Assembly (NCBI RefSeq): GCF_014648815.1
Contig: NZ_BMRV01000015.1
Coordinates: forward strand, 1-64,000
Origin: Streptomyces flaveolus
Lineage (GTDB): Bacteria; Actinomycetota; Actinomycetes; Streptomycetales; Streptomycetaceae
Reading direction: 5' to 3'
Length of the DNA: 64,000 nt
In this document: in pieces, positions 1 through 7,601 of the stretch
How the letters are laid out: every line of letters starts with the position of its first letter
How positions within the stretch are numbered: the stretch's first letter is position 1
Made by a program: the position numbers and the translations under genes
The notes under the pieces: model-generated
The model's database searches: none
Seen by the model: the letters and a program-made list of their open reading frames with translations, nothing else
What the model was told of the DNA's origin: nothing

Positions 1-236
1 TTGCCGGTGTCGTCCTTGAGGGTGGCGGTCGGTCCGTCGGGGCTGTTGGTCATGTCGACGGTCCAGCCGCCGAAGGTGGCGTCGATCGTCTTCGTCACCG
101 TGCAGTCCGACGACCCGGTGGCGCCGCCGTGGTCGGTGGCGAAGGCGACGGTGGGAACGCACAGGGCGCCCGCCAGAGCGGCGGTGGCGACGGCGGCACG
201 CAGGACGACGCGGGGGCGCGAGAGCGCAGCAGACAT
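1..236 (-). CDS. Secreted protein, N-terminal part only (cut by window edge)
   Basis: The first 78 residues are visible, read leftwards off the window edge. The protein starts at an ATG preceded by a GGGGGGAT ribosome site. It has a classic Sec signal peptide: a short arginine-containing start, a hydrophobic alanine-rich core over about residues 13-30, and an AFA-T cleavage site near residue 33. The mature start is TDHGGATGSSDC, followed by a threonine-rich, probably beta-strand stretch. I do not recognise the family; a small exported protein is all that can be said. It is transcribed in the same direction as the PHP-domain gene upstream, about 250 bases away, so it may or may not share a promoter with it. 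Confidence 0.75.
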   Translation of the reverse strand, partial: MSAALSRPRVVLRAAVATAALAGALCVPTVAFATDHGGATGSSDCTVTKTIDATFGGWTVDMTNSPDGPTATLKDDTG

Positions 237-486
237 GGTGATCCCCCCAGGGATGACACGAGCGTGAGTGGTGCGAGCGAGAGACGGCCCGGGCTGCCTT
301 TCCGTTCCGGTGTCCGGTCCGGCCCCCGGCAGCGGGCGCGATGCGCCAAGTTTCCGGCTCGATTGACCTGGATCGATGAACGAACTGTCACCGCGCCGTA
401 ACAGGGAGGCCGCCTGCTCCTCCGCCGACAGCCGGGCCCGGGGCCGTGGCAGCCGGCGGAGGAGGCGGCGGAGGAGGCGGCGGAAC

Positions 487-1998
487 CTAACGCCGGCCCA
501 GGAACACCGGGTTGGTGAATGCCGCCAGTGCCCCCGGCAGGGGACCCGCGGCGGCCTCGTGCCGTAGTTCCGCCCGTACGTACGCCGCGTAGGACGCCGT
601 CGTCCGCCACTCCACCGTGCCCGTGCCGGACACCGGCAGCGGTGCGCTGGTGAACAGCACGCCCTGGTCCGTGACGAACCGGACCGTGCAGCGCGGGGCG
701 CCCGTCACCTCCAGGCGGACGGTGACCGGGGTGTCCGGGTCGACGGGGAGCCGTTCGCCGATGCCTGCGTGCTCGCCGCGCCCGCCCGACGCGGTGAGGG
801 CGAGCGACAGCTTCGCCGACTCGGCGACGTACGACCGCCCCGCCCGGATGCCCTCCTGGATCGCCTCCCGGGTCAGGTCGTCGGCGAGGACGACGGTCTG
901 CGGGAGCCCGATGACGTCCGGGTCCCGGTGGGCGTCGCTGCTGCCCATGGCCGGGATCCAGCCGCGGCCGTCCCGCACCGAGGCGATCAGCATGCCGTCC
1001 CAGTCGGCCAGCGCCACCTCGTCGTCGGGCGTGTAGGGCCCGTTCCACACCTCGACCGCGTCGGCCTCCCCGAAGCCGAACTTCCAGTTGCAGCCGATGC
1101 AGGTGGCGTGCGGGTGGGCCGGGACGACCAGGCCGCCGGCGCGGCGGATCTGCCGCGCGAACCGGCCGAAGCGGTTGTCGCGGGCCCGGTAGCGCCAGTC
1201 GACGAAGGTGCCGGGGTCGGTGCCGAGGGCGACCACGTGCCCGTTCCGCGTCGTCACCTCCTCGCCCAGCATGACCAGCAGGTCGTCGCCGGCCAGGTCC
1301 GCCCAGTGCGCGTGCGCCGAGTGCGTGTTGTGCTCGGAGGAGTTGATGAAGTCCAGCCCCGCCGCCCGCGCGAGCGCCGCGATCTCGGCGAGGGAGCGGC
1401 GGCCGTCGGAGTACACGGAGTGCAGGTGGCAGTCGCCCCGGTACCAGGCGCGGCCCCGGCCCTTGGCCCGCGACGGCGGGTACGTCGGCCGTGCGGTCTC
1501 GCCCGGTTCCCCGTACGTCAGCGTGATCGTCAGCTCGTACGACAGTCCCTGCGGCGCGACCGTGTACGGGCCGAGCGCGATGTGCCAGGTGCCCGGCCGC
1601 ACCGGCCCCGGGAGGTAGCCGGGCGTGGCGTCGTCCGCGCGGACGAAGAACTCCGTGCGGGCCCCGCCCGACCAGCCCCGGAAACCCCGGCCGCCCAGCT
1701 CGGTGCCGCGCTCGTCGAAGACGCCGATGTCGAGGGCGTTGCCCGGCGTCCCGGCGGGGACGGCAGGCCGGTCGTAGGTGTAGGAGACCCTGATCTCCCG
1801 CACGCCCGGCGGGACTTCGACCGGGACGTACACGAAGTCGGGGGATCCGGGGGGAAGGGTGCCGCGTACGGTTCTCGTCCGCGGGTCCGGTCCGCCCGCT
1901 GCCGAAGCGAAGCTCACGGTCCCCAACGTAAGCGCGGCGGCGGCTCCGGTCACGAACACCGCGCGTCTGCCGATCCCGGCGTGGTCGTCCTCGCACAT
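487..1998 (-). CDS. CehA/McbA-like PHP-domain metallohydrolase, exported
   Basis: This is a 503-residue putative phosphoesterase or hydrolase of the PHP superfamily. The N-terminus has a twin-arginine-like signal (GIGRRAVFVTG, then a hydrophobic stretch ending near AFASA-type residues), so export is likely. Residues about 40-180 form a beta-rich domain resembling a pre-peptidase C-terminal fold. The PHP domain begins at GDCHLHSVYSDG, with metal-binding His191 and His193, followed by SSEHNTHS and, later, SSDAHRDPD. Family members bind several metal ions and cleave phosphate or carbamate esters; the substrate here is unknown. I chose the ATG at 1998 because GGGGAG lies six bases before it; the start ten codons further upstream has no ribosome site. 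The gene is divergent from fbiC. Confidence 0.85.
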   Translation of the reverse strand: MCEDDHAGIGRRAVFVTGAAAALTLGTVSFASAAGGPDPRTRTVRGTLPPGSPDFVYVPVEVPPGVREIRVSYTYDRPAVPAGTPGNALDIGVFDERGTELGGRGFRGWSGGARTEFFVRADDATPGYLPGPVRPGTWHIALGPYTVAPQGLSYELTITLTYGEPGETARPTYPPSRAKGRGRAWYRGDCHLHSVYSDGRRSLAEIAALARAAGLDFINSSEHNTHSAHAHWADLAGDDLLVMLGEEVTTRNGHVVALGTDPGTFVDWRYRARDNRFGRFARQIRRAGGLVVPAHPHATCIGCNWKFGFGEADAVEVWNGPYTPDDEVALADWDGMLIASVRDGRGWIPAMGSSDAHRDPDVIGLPQTVVLADDLTREAIQEGIRAGRSYVAESAKLSLALTASGGRGEHAGIGERLPVDPDTPVTVRLEVTGAPRCTVRFVTDQGVLFTSAPLPVSGTGTVEWRTTASYAAYVRAELRHEAAAGPLPGALAAFTNPVFLGRR

Positions 1999-2184
1999 GC
2001 TGCTCTCCCCAGGTGTCGTGGGTGACATGGCACGGGTGGTGCGGGGGTGGTGCGTGCAACCCTCGTATTGAGCCGTGAACTCCCGGGCAAGGAAAGGGGG
2101 TCGGCGGATGGAGGGCCGGAAACCGGCCGGTGGGGGAGCGGACGGCGCACCGCGTCCCGATCACGCCGCTCGTATGCTCGAAGG

Positions 2185-4797
2185 ATGACGACTTCCGCGA
2201 CCTCCGGAACCGGACCCGCAGACCCCGCCGGTGCGACCGGTCCCACCGAGAACTCCATGCGTCGCGCCCTCAAACGCGCCCGGGACGGTGTCGCCCTCGA
2301 CGTCTCCGAGGCCGCGGTGCTGCTCCAGGCCCGCGGCGAGCACCTCGACGCCCTCACCGCGTCCGCCGCCCGGGTGCGGGACGCCGGCCTGGAGGCCGCC
2401 GGGCGCCCCGGCGTCATCACGTACTCGAAGAGCGTGTTCATCCCGCTGACCCGGCTGTGCCGGGACAAGTGCCACTACTGCACCTTCGTCACCGTCCCCG
2501 GCAAGCTGCGCCGAGAGGGGCACGGGATGTTCATGTCGCCGGACGAGGTGCTGGACATCGCCCGCAAGGGCGCCGCCCTCGGCTGCAAGGAAGCGCTGAT
2601 CACCCTCGGTGACAAGCCCGAGGACCGCTGGCCCGAGGCGCGCGAGTGGCTCGACGCGCACGGTTACGACGACACGATCGCCTACGTCCGGGCGATCTCC
2701 ATCCGGATCCTGGAGGAGACGGGACTGCTCCCGCACCTCAACCCGGGCGTCATGACGTGGACGGACTTCCAGCGCCTCAAGCCGGTCGCGCCCTCCATGG
2801 GCATGATGCTGGAGACCACCGCCACCCGCCTGTGGTCCGAGCCCGGCGGCCCCCATTACGGCTCCCCGGACAAGGAACCGGCCGTCCGGCTGCGCGTCCT
2901 GGAGGACGCCGGCCGTTCCTCGGTCCCCTTCACCTCCGGTCTCCTCATCGGCATCGGGGAGACGTACGAGGAGCGCGCTCAGTCCCTCTTCGCGCTGCGC
3001 AAGGTCTCCCGCGCCTACCACGGCATCCAGGAGCTGATCATCCAGAACTTCCGCGCCAAGCCGGACACCGCGATGCGCGGCATGCCGGACGCGGAGCTGG
3101 ACGAGCTGGTCGCCACGGTGGCCGTCGCCCGGCACATCATGGGTCCCTCCGCCTGCCTCCAGGCCCCGCCCAACCTGGTGGACGCGGAGTACGAGCGCCT
3201 GATCGGGGCCGGCATCGACGACTGGGGCGGGGTCTCCCCGCTCACCATCGACCACGTCAATCCCGAGCGTCCCTGGCCGCAGATCGAGGAGCTGGCCGCC
3301 AAGTCCCGCACGGCCGGCTTCGAGCTGCGCGAACGGCTCTGCGTCTACCCCGAGTTCGTCCGGCGCGGCGAGCCCTGGCTGGACCCGCGCCTGCTGCCGC
3401 ACGTGGCCGCGCTCGCCGACCCCGACACCGGTCTCGCGCGCGAGGACGCGACGGTTCAGGGCCGGCCGTGGCAGGAGCCCGAGGAGGTCTTCGAGGCGTC
3501 CGGCCGCACCGACCTGCACCGCACCATCGACACCGACGGCCGCACCTCGGACCGCCGCGACGACTTCGACGAGGTGTACGGCGACTGGGACGCCCTGCGC
3601 GAGGCGGCGGCGCCCGGCATGGCACCGGAGCGCATCGACACCGACGTGCGCCAGGCGCTGGCGACGGCCGCCGACGACCCGACGAAACTCACGGACGACG
3701 AGGCCCTCGCCCTGCTGCACGCCGACGGCCCGGCGCTGGACGCCCTGTGCAAGGTGGCCGACGACGTCCGCAAGTCGGCGGTGGGCGACGACGTCACCTA
3801 CATCGTCACCCGCAACATCAACTTCACCAACGTCTGCTACACCGGCTGCCGTTTCTGCGCCTTCGCGCAGCGCCGCACCGACGCCGACGCGTACACGCTC
3901 TCCCTCGACCAGGTCGCCGACCGCGCCCAGCAGGCGTGGGAGGTCGGCGCGGTCGAGGTCTGCATGCAGGGCGGCATCCACCCCGACCTGCCGGGCACGG
4001 CGTACTTCGACATCGCCAAGGCGGTCAAGGCCCGCGTCCCCGGCATGCACGTGCACGCCTTCTCGCCGATGGAGGTCGTCAACGGCGCCACCCGCACCGG
4101 CATGTCGATCCGCGAGTGGCTGAGCGCGGCGAAGGAGGCGGGCCTCGACTCCATCCCCGGCACGGCGGCGGAGATCCTCGACGACGAGGTCCGCTGGATC
4201 CTGACCAAGGGCAAGCTGCCCACGGCGACCTGGATCGAGGTCGTCGAGACGGCCCACGAACTGGGCATCCGGTCGAGCTCCACGATGATGTACGGCCACG
4301 TCGACCAGCCCCGCCACTGGCTCGGCCACCTGCGCACCCTCGCCGGCATCCAGCAGCGCACGGGCGGCTTCACGGAGTTCGTGACGCTGCCCTTCATCCA
4401 CACGAACGCGCCGGTGTACCTGGCGGGCATCGCCCGGCCCGGTCCCACCCTGCGGGACAACCGGGCGGTCACCGCGATGGCCCGTCTCCTGCTGCACCCG
4501 CACATCCCCAACATCCAGACAAGCTGGGTGAAACTGGGCACCGAGGGTGCGGCCCAGATGCTCCGCTCCGGCGCCAACGACCTCGGCGGCACGCTCATGG
4601 AGGAGACGATCTCCCGCATGGCGGGCTCGTCGTACGGCTCCTACAAGTCGGTCAAGGACCTGATCGCCGTCGCCGACGCGGCCGGCCGTCCGGCCAGGCC
4701 CCGCACCACGCTGTACGGCGAGGTCCCCGAGGAGCGGCAGCGGGCGGCGACGGCCTCGGACGGACACCTGCCGGAGCTGCTGCCGGTGCTGGACTGA
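2185..4797 (+). CDS. fbiC: FO synthase FbiC (fused CofG/CofH radical SAM enzyme)
   Basis: This 870-residue cytoplasmic enzyme makes 7,8-didemethyl-8-hydroxy-5-deazariboflavin (FO), the chromophore of coenzyme F420, from tyrosine and the flavin precursor 5-amino-6-ribitylamino-uracil. It has two radical-SAM halves. The first has CRDKCHYC with cluster cysteines 92, 96 and 99; the second has CYTGCRFC with cysteines 551, 555 and 558. Both CxxxCxxC motifs are intact, and the length matches fused actinobacterial FbiC. The start at MTTSATSG is chosen by family resemblance; AAGG touches the ATG, so its ribosome site is poor, and a leaderless mRNA or the later start MRRALKRA is possible. The gene appears monocistronic. 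Confidence 0.96.
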   Translation: MTTSATSGTGPADPAGATGPTENSMRRALKRARDGVALDVSEAAVLLQARGEHLDALTASAARVRDAGLEAAGRPGVITYSKSVFIPLTRLCRDKCHYCTFVTVPGKLRREGHGMFMSPDEVLDIARKGAALGCKEALITLGDKPEDRWPEAREWLDAHGYDDTIAYVRAISIRILEETGLLPHLNPGVMTWTDFQRLKPVAPSMGMMLETTATRLWSEPGGPHYGSPDKEPAVRLRVLEDAGRSSVPFTSGLLIGIGETYEERAQSLFALRKVSRAYHGIQELIIQNFRAKPDTAMRGMPDAELDELVATVAVARHIMGPSACLQAPPNLVDAEYERLIGAGIDDWGGVSPLTIDHVNPERPWPQIEELAAKSRTAGFELRERLCVYPEFVRRGEPWLDPRLLPHVAALADPDTGLAREDATVQGRPWQEPEEVFEASGRTDLHRTIDTDGRTSDRRDDFDEVYGDWDALREAAAPGMAPERIDTDVRQALATAADDPTKLTDDEALALLHADGPALDALCKVADDVRKSAVGDDVTYIVTRNINFTNVCYTGCRFCAFAQRRTDADAYTLSLDQVADRAQQAWEVGAVEVCMQGGIHPDLPGTAYFDIAKAVKARVPGMHVHAFSPMEVVNGATRTGMSIREWLSAAKEAGLDSIPGTAAEILDDEVRWILTKGKLPTATWIEVVETAHELGIRSSSTMMYGHVDQPRHWLGHLRTLAGIQQRTGGFTEFVTLPFIHTNAPVYLAGIARPGPTLRDNRAVTAMARLLLHPHIPNIQTSWVKLGTEGAAQMLRSGANDLGGTLMEETISRMAGSSYGSYKSVKDLIAVADAAGRPARPRTTLYGEVPEERQRAATASDGHLPELLPVLD

Positions 4798-4896
4798 CCG
4801 CCGCCGGACCGACCGCCTCCGGACCGAGGCACGGGCCGCTCACAGTACGATGATCGGACCCCCGGTGTGTCGGGGTTCTCGTAGCTGAGGAGATGC

Positions 4897-5466
4897 GTGC
4901 CCGTGCCTGCCCGACTTCCCTCGTGGGCCTGGGTCTCCGGTCTGACCGTGGGAGCGATAGCGGGGGTCGGCGTCCTGACCGTGCAGGCGGACCGGGGCCC
5001 GCACCCCACCGCCACCGTGGCCGAGCCGAACCCGTCGGCCACGGCGGAGGCGTCCCCCACGCCGAAGGAGACGGCACCGGCCCCGGTGCCGGAAGGCTCC
5101 GGCACCGGGCGGCGCATCGTCTACTCCCTCGGCCAGAAGCGGGTCTGGCTGGTCGACGCGAGCGACGCCTCCCGCCGGACGTTCACCGTGTGGCCCGGCA
5201 CGGTCAGCCCCGAGCCCGGCGCCTACACGGTCGGGACCCGCACCGAGGGCGCCACGACCGGCTCCGACGGCGTGCGGATCGAGCAGATCGTCTACTTCGC
5301 CCTGGAGGACGGCGTCTCGGTCGCCTTCTCCAACGCGGTCGACGGCTCCTCGCCCCCGCCGCCCGTCCCGGGGACGAAGACCGGTGGCATCCGGCTGCAC
5401 AAGGCGGACGGCCAGGCCGTCTGGACGTTCGCGACGGCCGGCACGAAGGTCACGGTCGTCCCGTAG
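4897..5466 (+). CDS. Membrane-anchored YkuD-like protein lacking the catalytic cysteine
   Basis: This 189-residue protein has one N-terminal membrane anchor (about residues 9-28), then a proline/threonine/alanine-rich linker to about residue 70. A globular domain with the strand pattern of L,D-transpeptidases follows: RIVYSLGQKRVWLVD, then GAYTVGTRTEG. Active YkuD enzymes carry a distal HG motif and SHGC[IV]R; here the matching positions read FSNAVDG and TGGIRLHKADG, with no Cys or His. It is therefore probably a non-catalytic, peptidoglycan-associated relative that faces the outside of the membrane. The GTG start follows GAGGAG by four bases; a second GTG at 4903 is also possible. The 3' end overlaps the convergent DUF2165 gene by 17 bases. 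Confidence 0.75.
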   Translation: MPVPARLPSWAWVSGLTVGAIAGVGVLTVQADRGPHPTATVAEPNPSATAEASPTPKETAPAPVPEGSGTGRRIVYSLGQKRVWLVDASDASRRTFTVWPGTVSPEPGAYTVGTRTEGATTGSDGVRIEQIVYFALEDGVSVAFSNAVDGSSPPPPVPGTKTGGIRLHKADGQAVWTFATAGTKVTVVP

Positions 5467-5959
5467 TGCCGGCCCGCTCCAGCGGCAGGTGCGTGACGAT
5501 CAGCACGACGCCGCTGAGCAGGAAGATCCGCGTGGCCGCGTCCAGTCCGTTCCAGGTGTCCGACTGCCACATCGCGAACCACTCCCCGCCGATGCCGATG
5601 AAGCCGACGCCGAAGAGCAGCATCACCATCAGCAGGCCGAGGGTCGAGATCCGGCGGGCCCTCGCACGGTCCCGCCGGAACCAGAACCAGGTACCGGCGA
5701 CGAGCACGAGCGCGGCCACCGTCTCCCAGACGATGATCGCCACGTACGCCGCGTTCTGTAGTCCCTCGCTGGTGACGGCCCGCCACATCAGGTCGTCGTC
5801 CTTGAAAGTGGTGTCCATGGCGAGCACATGCTGGACGAACGCCTGGTTCGTCCCGAAGTCGGTGATGTTCCCGAAGGCGACCAGCGCCATGTAGAGGGCG
5901 ACGGTGCCGGTGAGGAGGGCCGCGGCCAGGGGCAGGGCCCGCGAAGTGGTGGTGGTCAT
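5450..5959 (-). CDS. DUF2165-family integral membrane protein
   Basis: This is a 169-residue protein with about four transmembrane helices: residues near 8-26, 80-100, 112-132 and 142-158. The loop between helices one and two contains GNITDFGTNQAFVQHVLAMD and a tryptophan typical of the DUF2165 family. The function of the family is unknown. GAGGTGG stands just before the ATG at 5959, which is preferred over an upstream in-frame ATG. The gene converges on the YkuD-like gene with a short overlap of the coding ends. Confidence 0.8.
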   Translation of the reverse strand: MTTTTSRALPLAAALLTGTVALYMALVAFGNITDFGTNQAFVQHVLAMDTTFKDDDLMWRAVTSEGLQNAAYVAIIVWETVAALVLVAGTWFWFRRDRARARRISTLGLLMVMLLFGVGFIGIGGEWFAMWQSDTWNGLDAATRIFLLSGVVLIVTHLPLERAGTTGRP

Positions 5960-6295
5960 GCCCACCTCATTCCCCGCGGGCCCGGCGCTCATCCGACGAG
6001 CAGCTCCGCCTTCAGCGCGCCCGCCACGACGACGCGTGTCTTCTGGGTCATGGCCCGGATCGTTCTGCGCCCGGACGGGCGGCGGGGCAACCGGCCGTGA
6101 ACCACGGGCGTCGGCCGGGCGTCGTGATCGTGCCGGTGGATGCCGTACGTGTGCGACCTCACCCGGTACGGCCGACGGCTGTACCCATCTGACCGGTCAG
6201 GCCATGCTTTCGCCCCATTCCGGGCCCTGAATCGACCACGCCCGTTCGATTACAGTGCTCGCGTCGTACGTAGGGGCGATGCCGCGGGAGGTCAG
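5960..6295. other. Divergent intergenic region
   Basis: This 336-base stretch separates the DUF2165 and glycohydrolase genes and must hold their divergent promoters. A frame is open on the plus strand from 6140, but the translated peptide is low in quality and arginine/tyrosine-rich without resemblance to the family, so I treat it as non-coding. I saw no clear operator apart from an imperfect GTAC...GTAC dyad around 6166-6184. Confidence 0.5.
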
Positions 6296-7414
6296 GTGGG
6301 CGCGACGGGCGGTGCTGCCGTGTGGGGTCGTGCCGAGCAGCAGGACTTCCGGAGCCGGGTGCGCGGAACGTTGCTGGGCGTGGCCGTCGGGGACGCCTTC
6401 GGGGCGCCCGTCGACGGGATGGACCTCGCCGCCGTCCGCGAGGCGCACGGACCCGAGGGACCGGCCGATCTCGCCCCCGCCTACGGGCGGCGCGGTGCCG
6501 TCACCCACCTCACCCAGCTCACCCTGTTCTCCGTCGACGGGCTGATCCGCGCCCAGGTACGGCGCGACACCGGGGCCTGGCATCCGCCGACCGACCTCCA
6601 CCGGGCGTACCGGCGCTGGTCCGCGACCCAGCGGGACTGGGGGCCCGACGAGCGGCGCAAGGACGACGGGTGGCTGGCCCGCGAGGAGTGGCTGTACGCC
6701 CGCAGGGCCCCCACGCGCGCCCTGCTGCTCGGGCTCGGCGACGACACGATGGGGACCCCCGAGGCGCCCAAGAACCCCGGGGAGCGCGGGCCCGAGGCAG
6801 CCGCCCGGTCGGCGCCGTTCGGGCTGCTGGTCGGCTGGGAGCCGCAACTCGTCGCCCAGCTCGCCGTGGAGTGCGCGGCGCAGACCCACGGCCACCCCAC
6901 CGGAAACCTCGCGGCGGGCGCGTACGCCGTGGCCGTGCACGGACTGGCGCGGGGGGAGAGCCTGGACGCGGCCGTGCAGCGGGCGCTCGCGCTGCTGGCC
7001 GTCCGGCCCGGGCACGAGCCGGTGGCGGAGGCGTTGCAGCACGCGCTGGGCGCGGTGCGGCAGGGGCTTCCGACGCCGGCGCGGGTGGCCGAGCTGGCCG
7101 GCGAGGGCACGGCGGAGGGTCTGGTCGCCGCCGCCGTGTACTGCGCCCTCGTCGCCGAGGACGTACGGCACGGGCTGCGGCTGGCCGTCGGCCACGGCGG
7201 CCCCTCCGCCGCGACCGGCGCGCTGACGGGCGGCCTGCTCGGTGCCCTGCACGGCGAGACGGCCCTCCCGCCGGCCTGGCTGGCCGAGCTGGAGGGCCGT
7301 CCGACGATCCTGGAACTGGCCGACGACTTCGCCATGGAGATGACTCAGGGGCCCGCACTGCACGGACCGGCGGGCTCGTCCCCGGGCTGGCTGGCGAGGT
7401 ACCCCAGGGCGTGA
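6296..7414 (+). CDS. ADP-ribosylglycohydrolase homologue, probably catalytically dead
   Basis: This 372-residue protein has the fold signature of ADP-ribosylglycohydrolases (DraG/ARH family): RVRGTLLGVAVGDAFGAP at residues 21-38. True enzymes bind two Mg ions through a TDDT motif and a C-terminal GGDTDT motif. Here the first is THLT (residues 70-73) and the second GGPSAA (301-306), so the metal-binding aspartates are missing in both. The THGHP motif in the middle of the fold is kept. A non-catalytic ADP-ribose or ligand-binding role is likely. The GTG start was chosen because GGGAGG lies five bases upstream and the family homology begins soon after it; an ATG at 6140 would add 52 unlikely residues. 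It converges on the symporter gene. Confidence 0.82.
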   Translation: MGATGGAAVWGRAEQQDFRSRVRGTLLGVAVGDAFGAPVDGMDLAAVREAHGPEGPADLAPAYGRRGAVTHLTQLTLFSVDGLIRAQVRRDTGAWHPPTDLHRAYRRWSATQRDWGPDERRKDDGWLAREEWLYARRAPTRALLLGLGDDTMGTPEAPKNPGERGPEAAARSAPFGLLVGWEPQLVAQLAVECAAQTHGHPTGNLAAGAYAVAVHGLARGESLDAAVQRALALLAVRPGHEPVAEALQHALGAVRQGLPTPARVAELAGEGTAEGLVAAAVYCALVAEDVRHGLRLAVGHGGPSAATGALTGGLLGALHGETALPPAWLAELEGRPTILELADDFAMEMTQGPALHGPAGSSPGWLARYPRA

Positions 7415-7424
7415 GCGGGCGCTG

Positions 7425-7601
7425 GGCCGTGTCCGCGGAGTCCCTCCTGGCCCGCGACGCCTGCTGGCACGTGCTCTCGCGCACCGGGCGAAGTCCCGAG
7501 GACACCCGGTGCGAGGGACTGCGCCCGGCACGCCGAGAGCACGCACCGGGCGCCGCGGGGCCCGCCCTCCGGGCGTACGGAGGGACTTCGCGGACACGAC
7601 C
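7425..7601. terminator. Large nested inverted-repeat element between convergent genes
   Basis: An outer pair of 23-base arms (7425-7447 and 7579-7601) complement each other at all but two positions, one of which would be a G-U pair. Inside lie a perfect 10-base pair of arms (7470-7479 with 7534-7543) and a perfect 9-base pair (7480-7488 with 7505-7513). A GC-rich hairpin (about 7545-7570) completes a branched structure. The right outer arm runs into the stop codon of the symporter gene. It may act as a two-way terminator, though it is much larger than usual. Confidence 0.6.

Noticed and set aside
95..2164. Very long open frames antisense to real genes (for example 95-2164 minus, 2161-4767 minus, 769-2025 plus)
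   Set aside because: High GC content leaves the opposite strand open. These frames are Arg/Gly/Pro/Ala-rich and lack family motifs, while the gene on the other strand has clear ones.
6140..6295. 52-residue N-terminal extension of the glycohydrolase homologue
   Set aside because: The extension lacks a ribosome site and family similarity; GTG at 6296 has GGGAGG at proper spacing.
7345..7542. 65-residue minus-strand frame downstream of the symporter gene
   Set aside because: It overlaps the inverted-repeat element and the glycohydrolase 3' end, with no ribosome site or motif.
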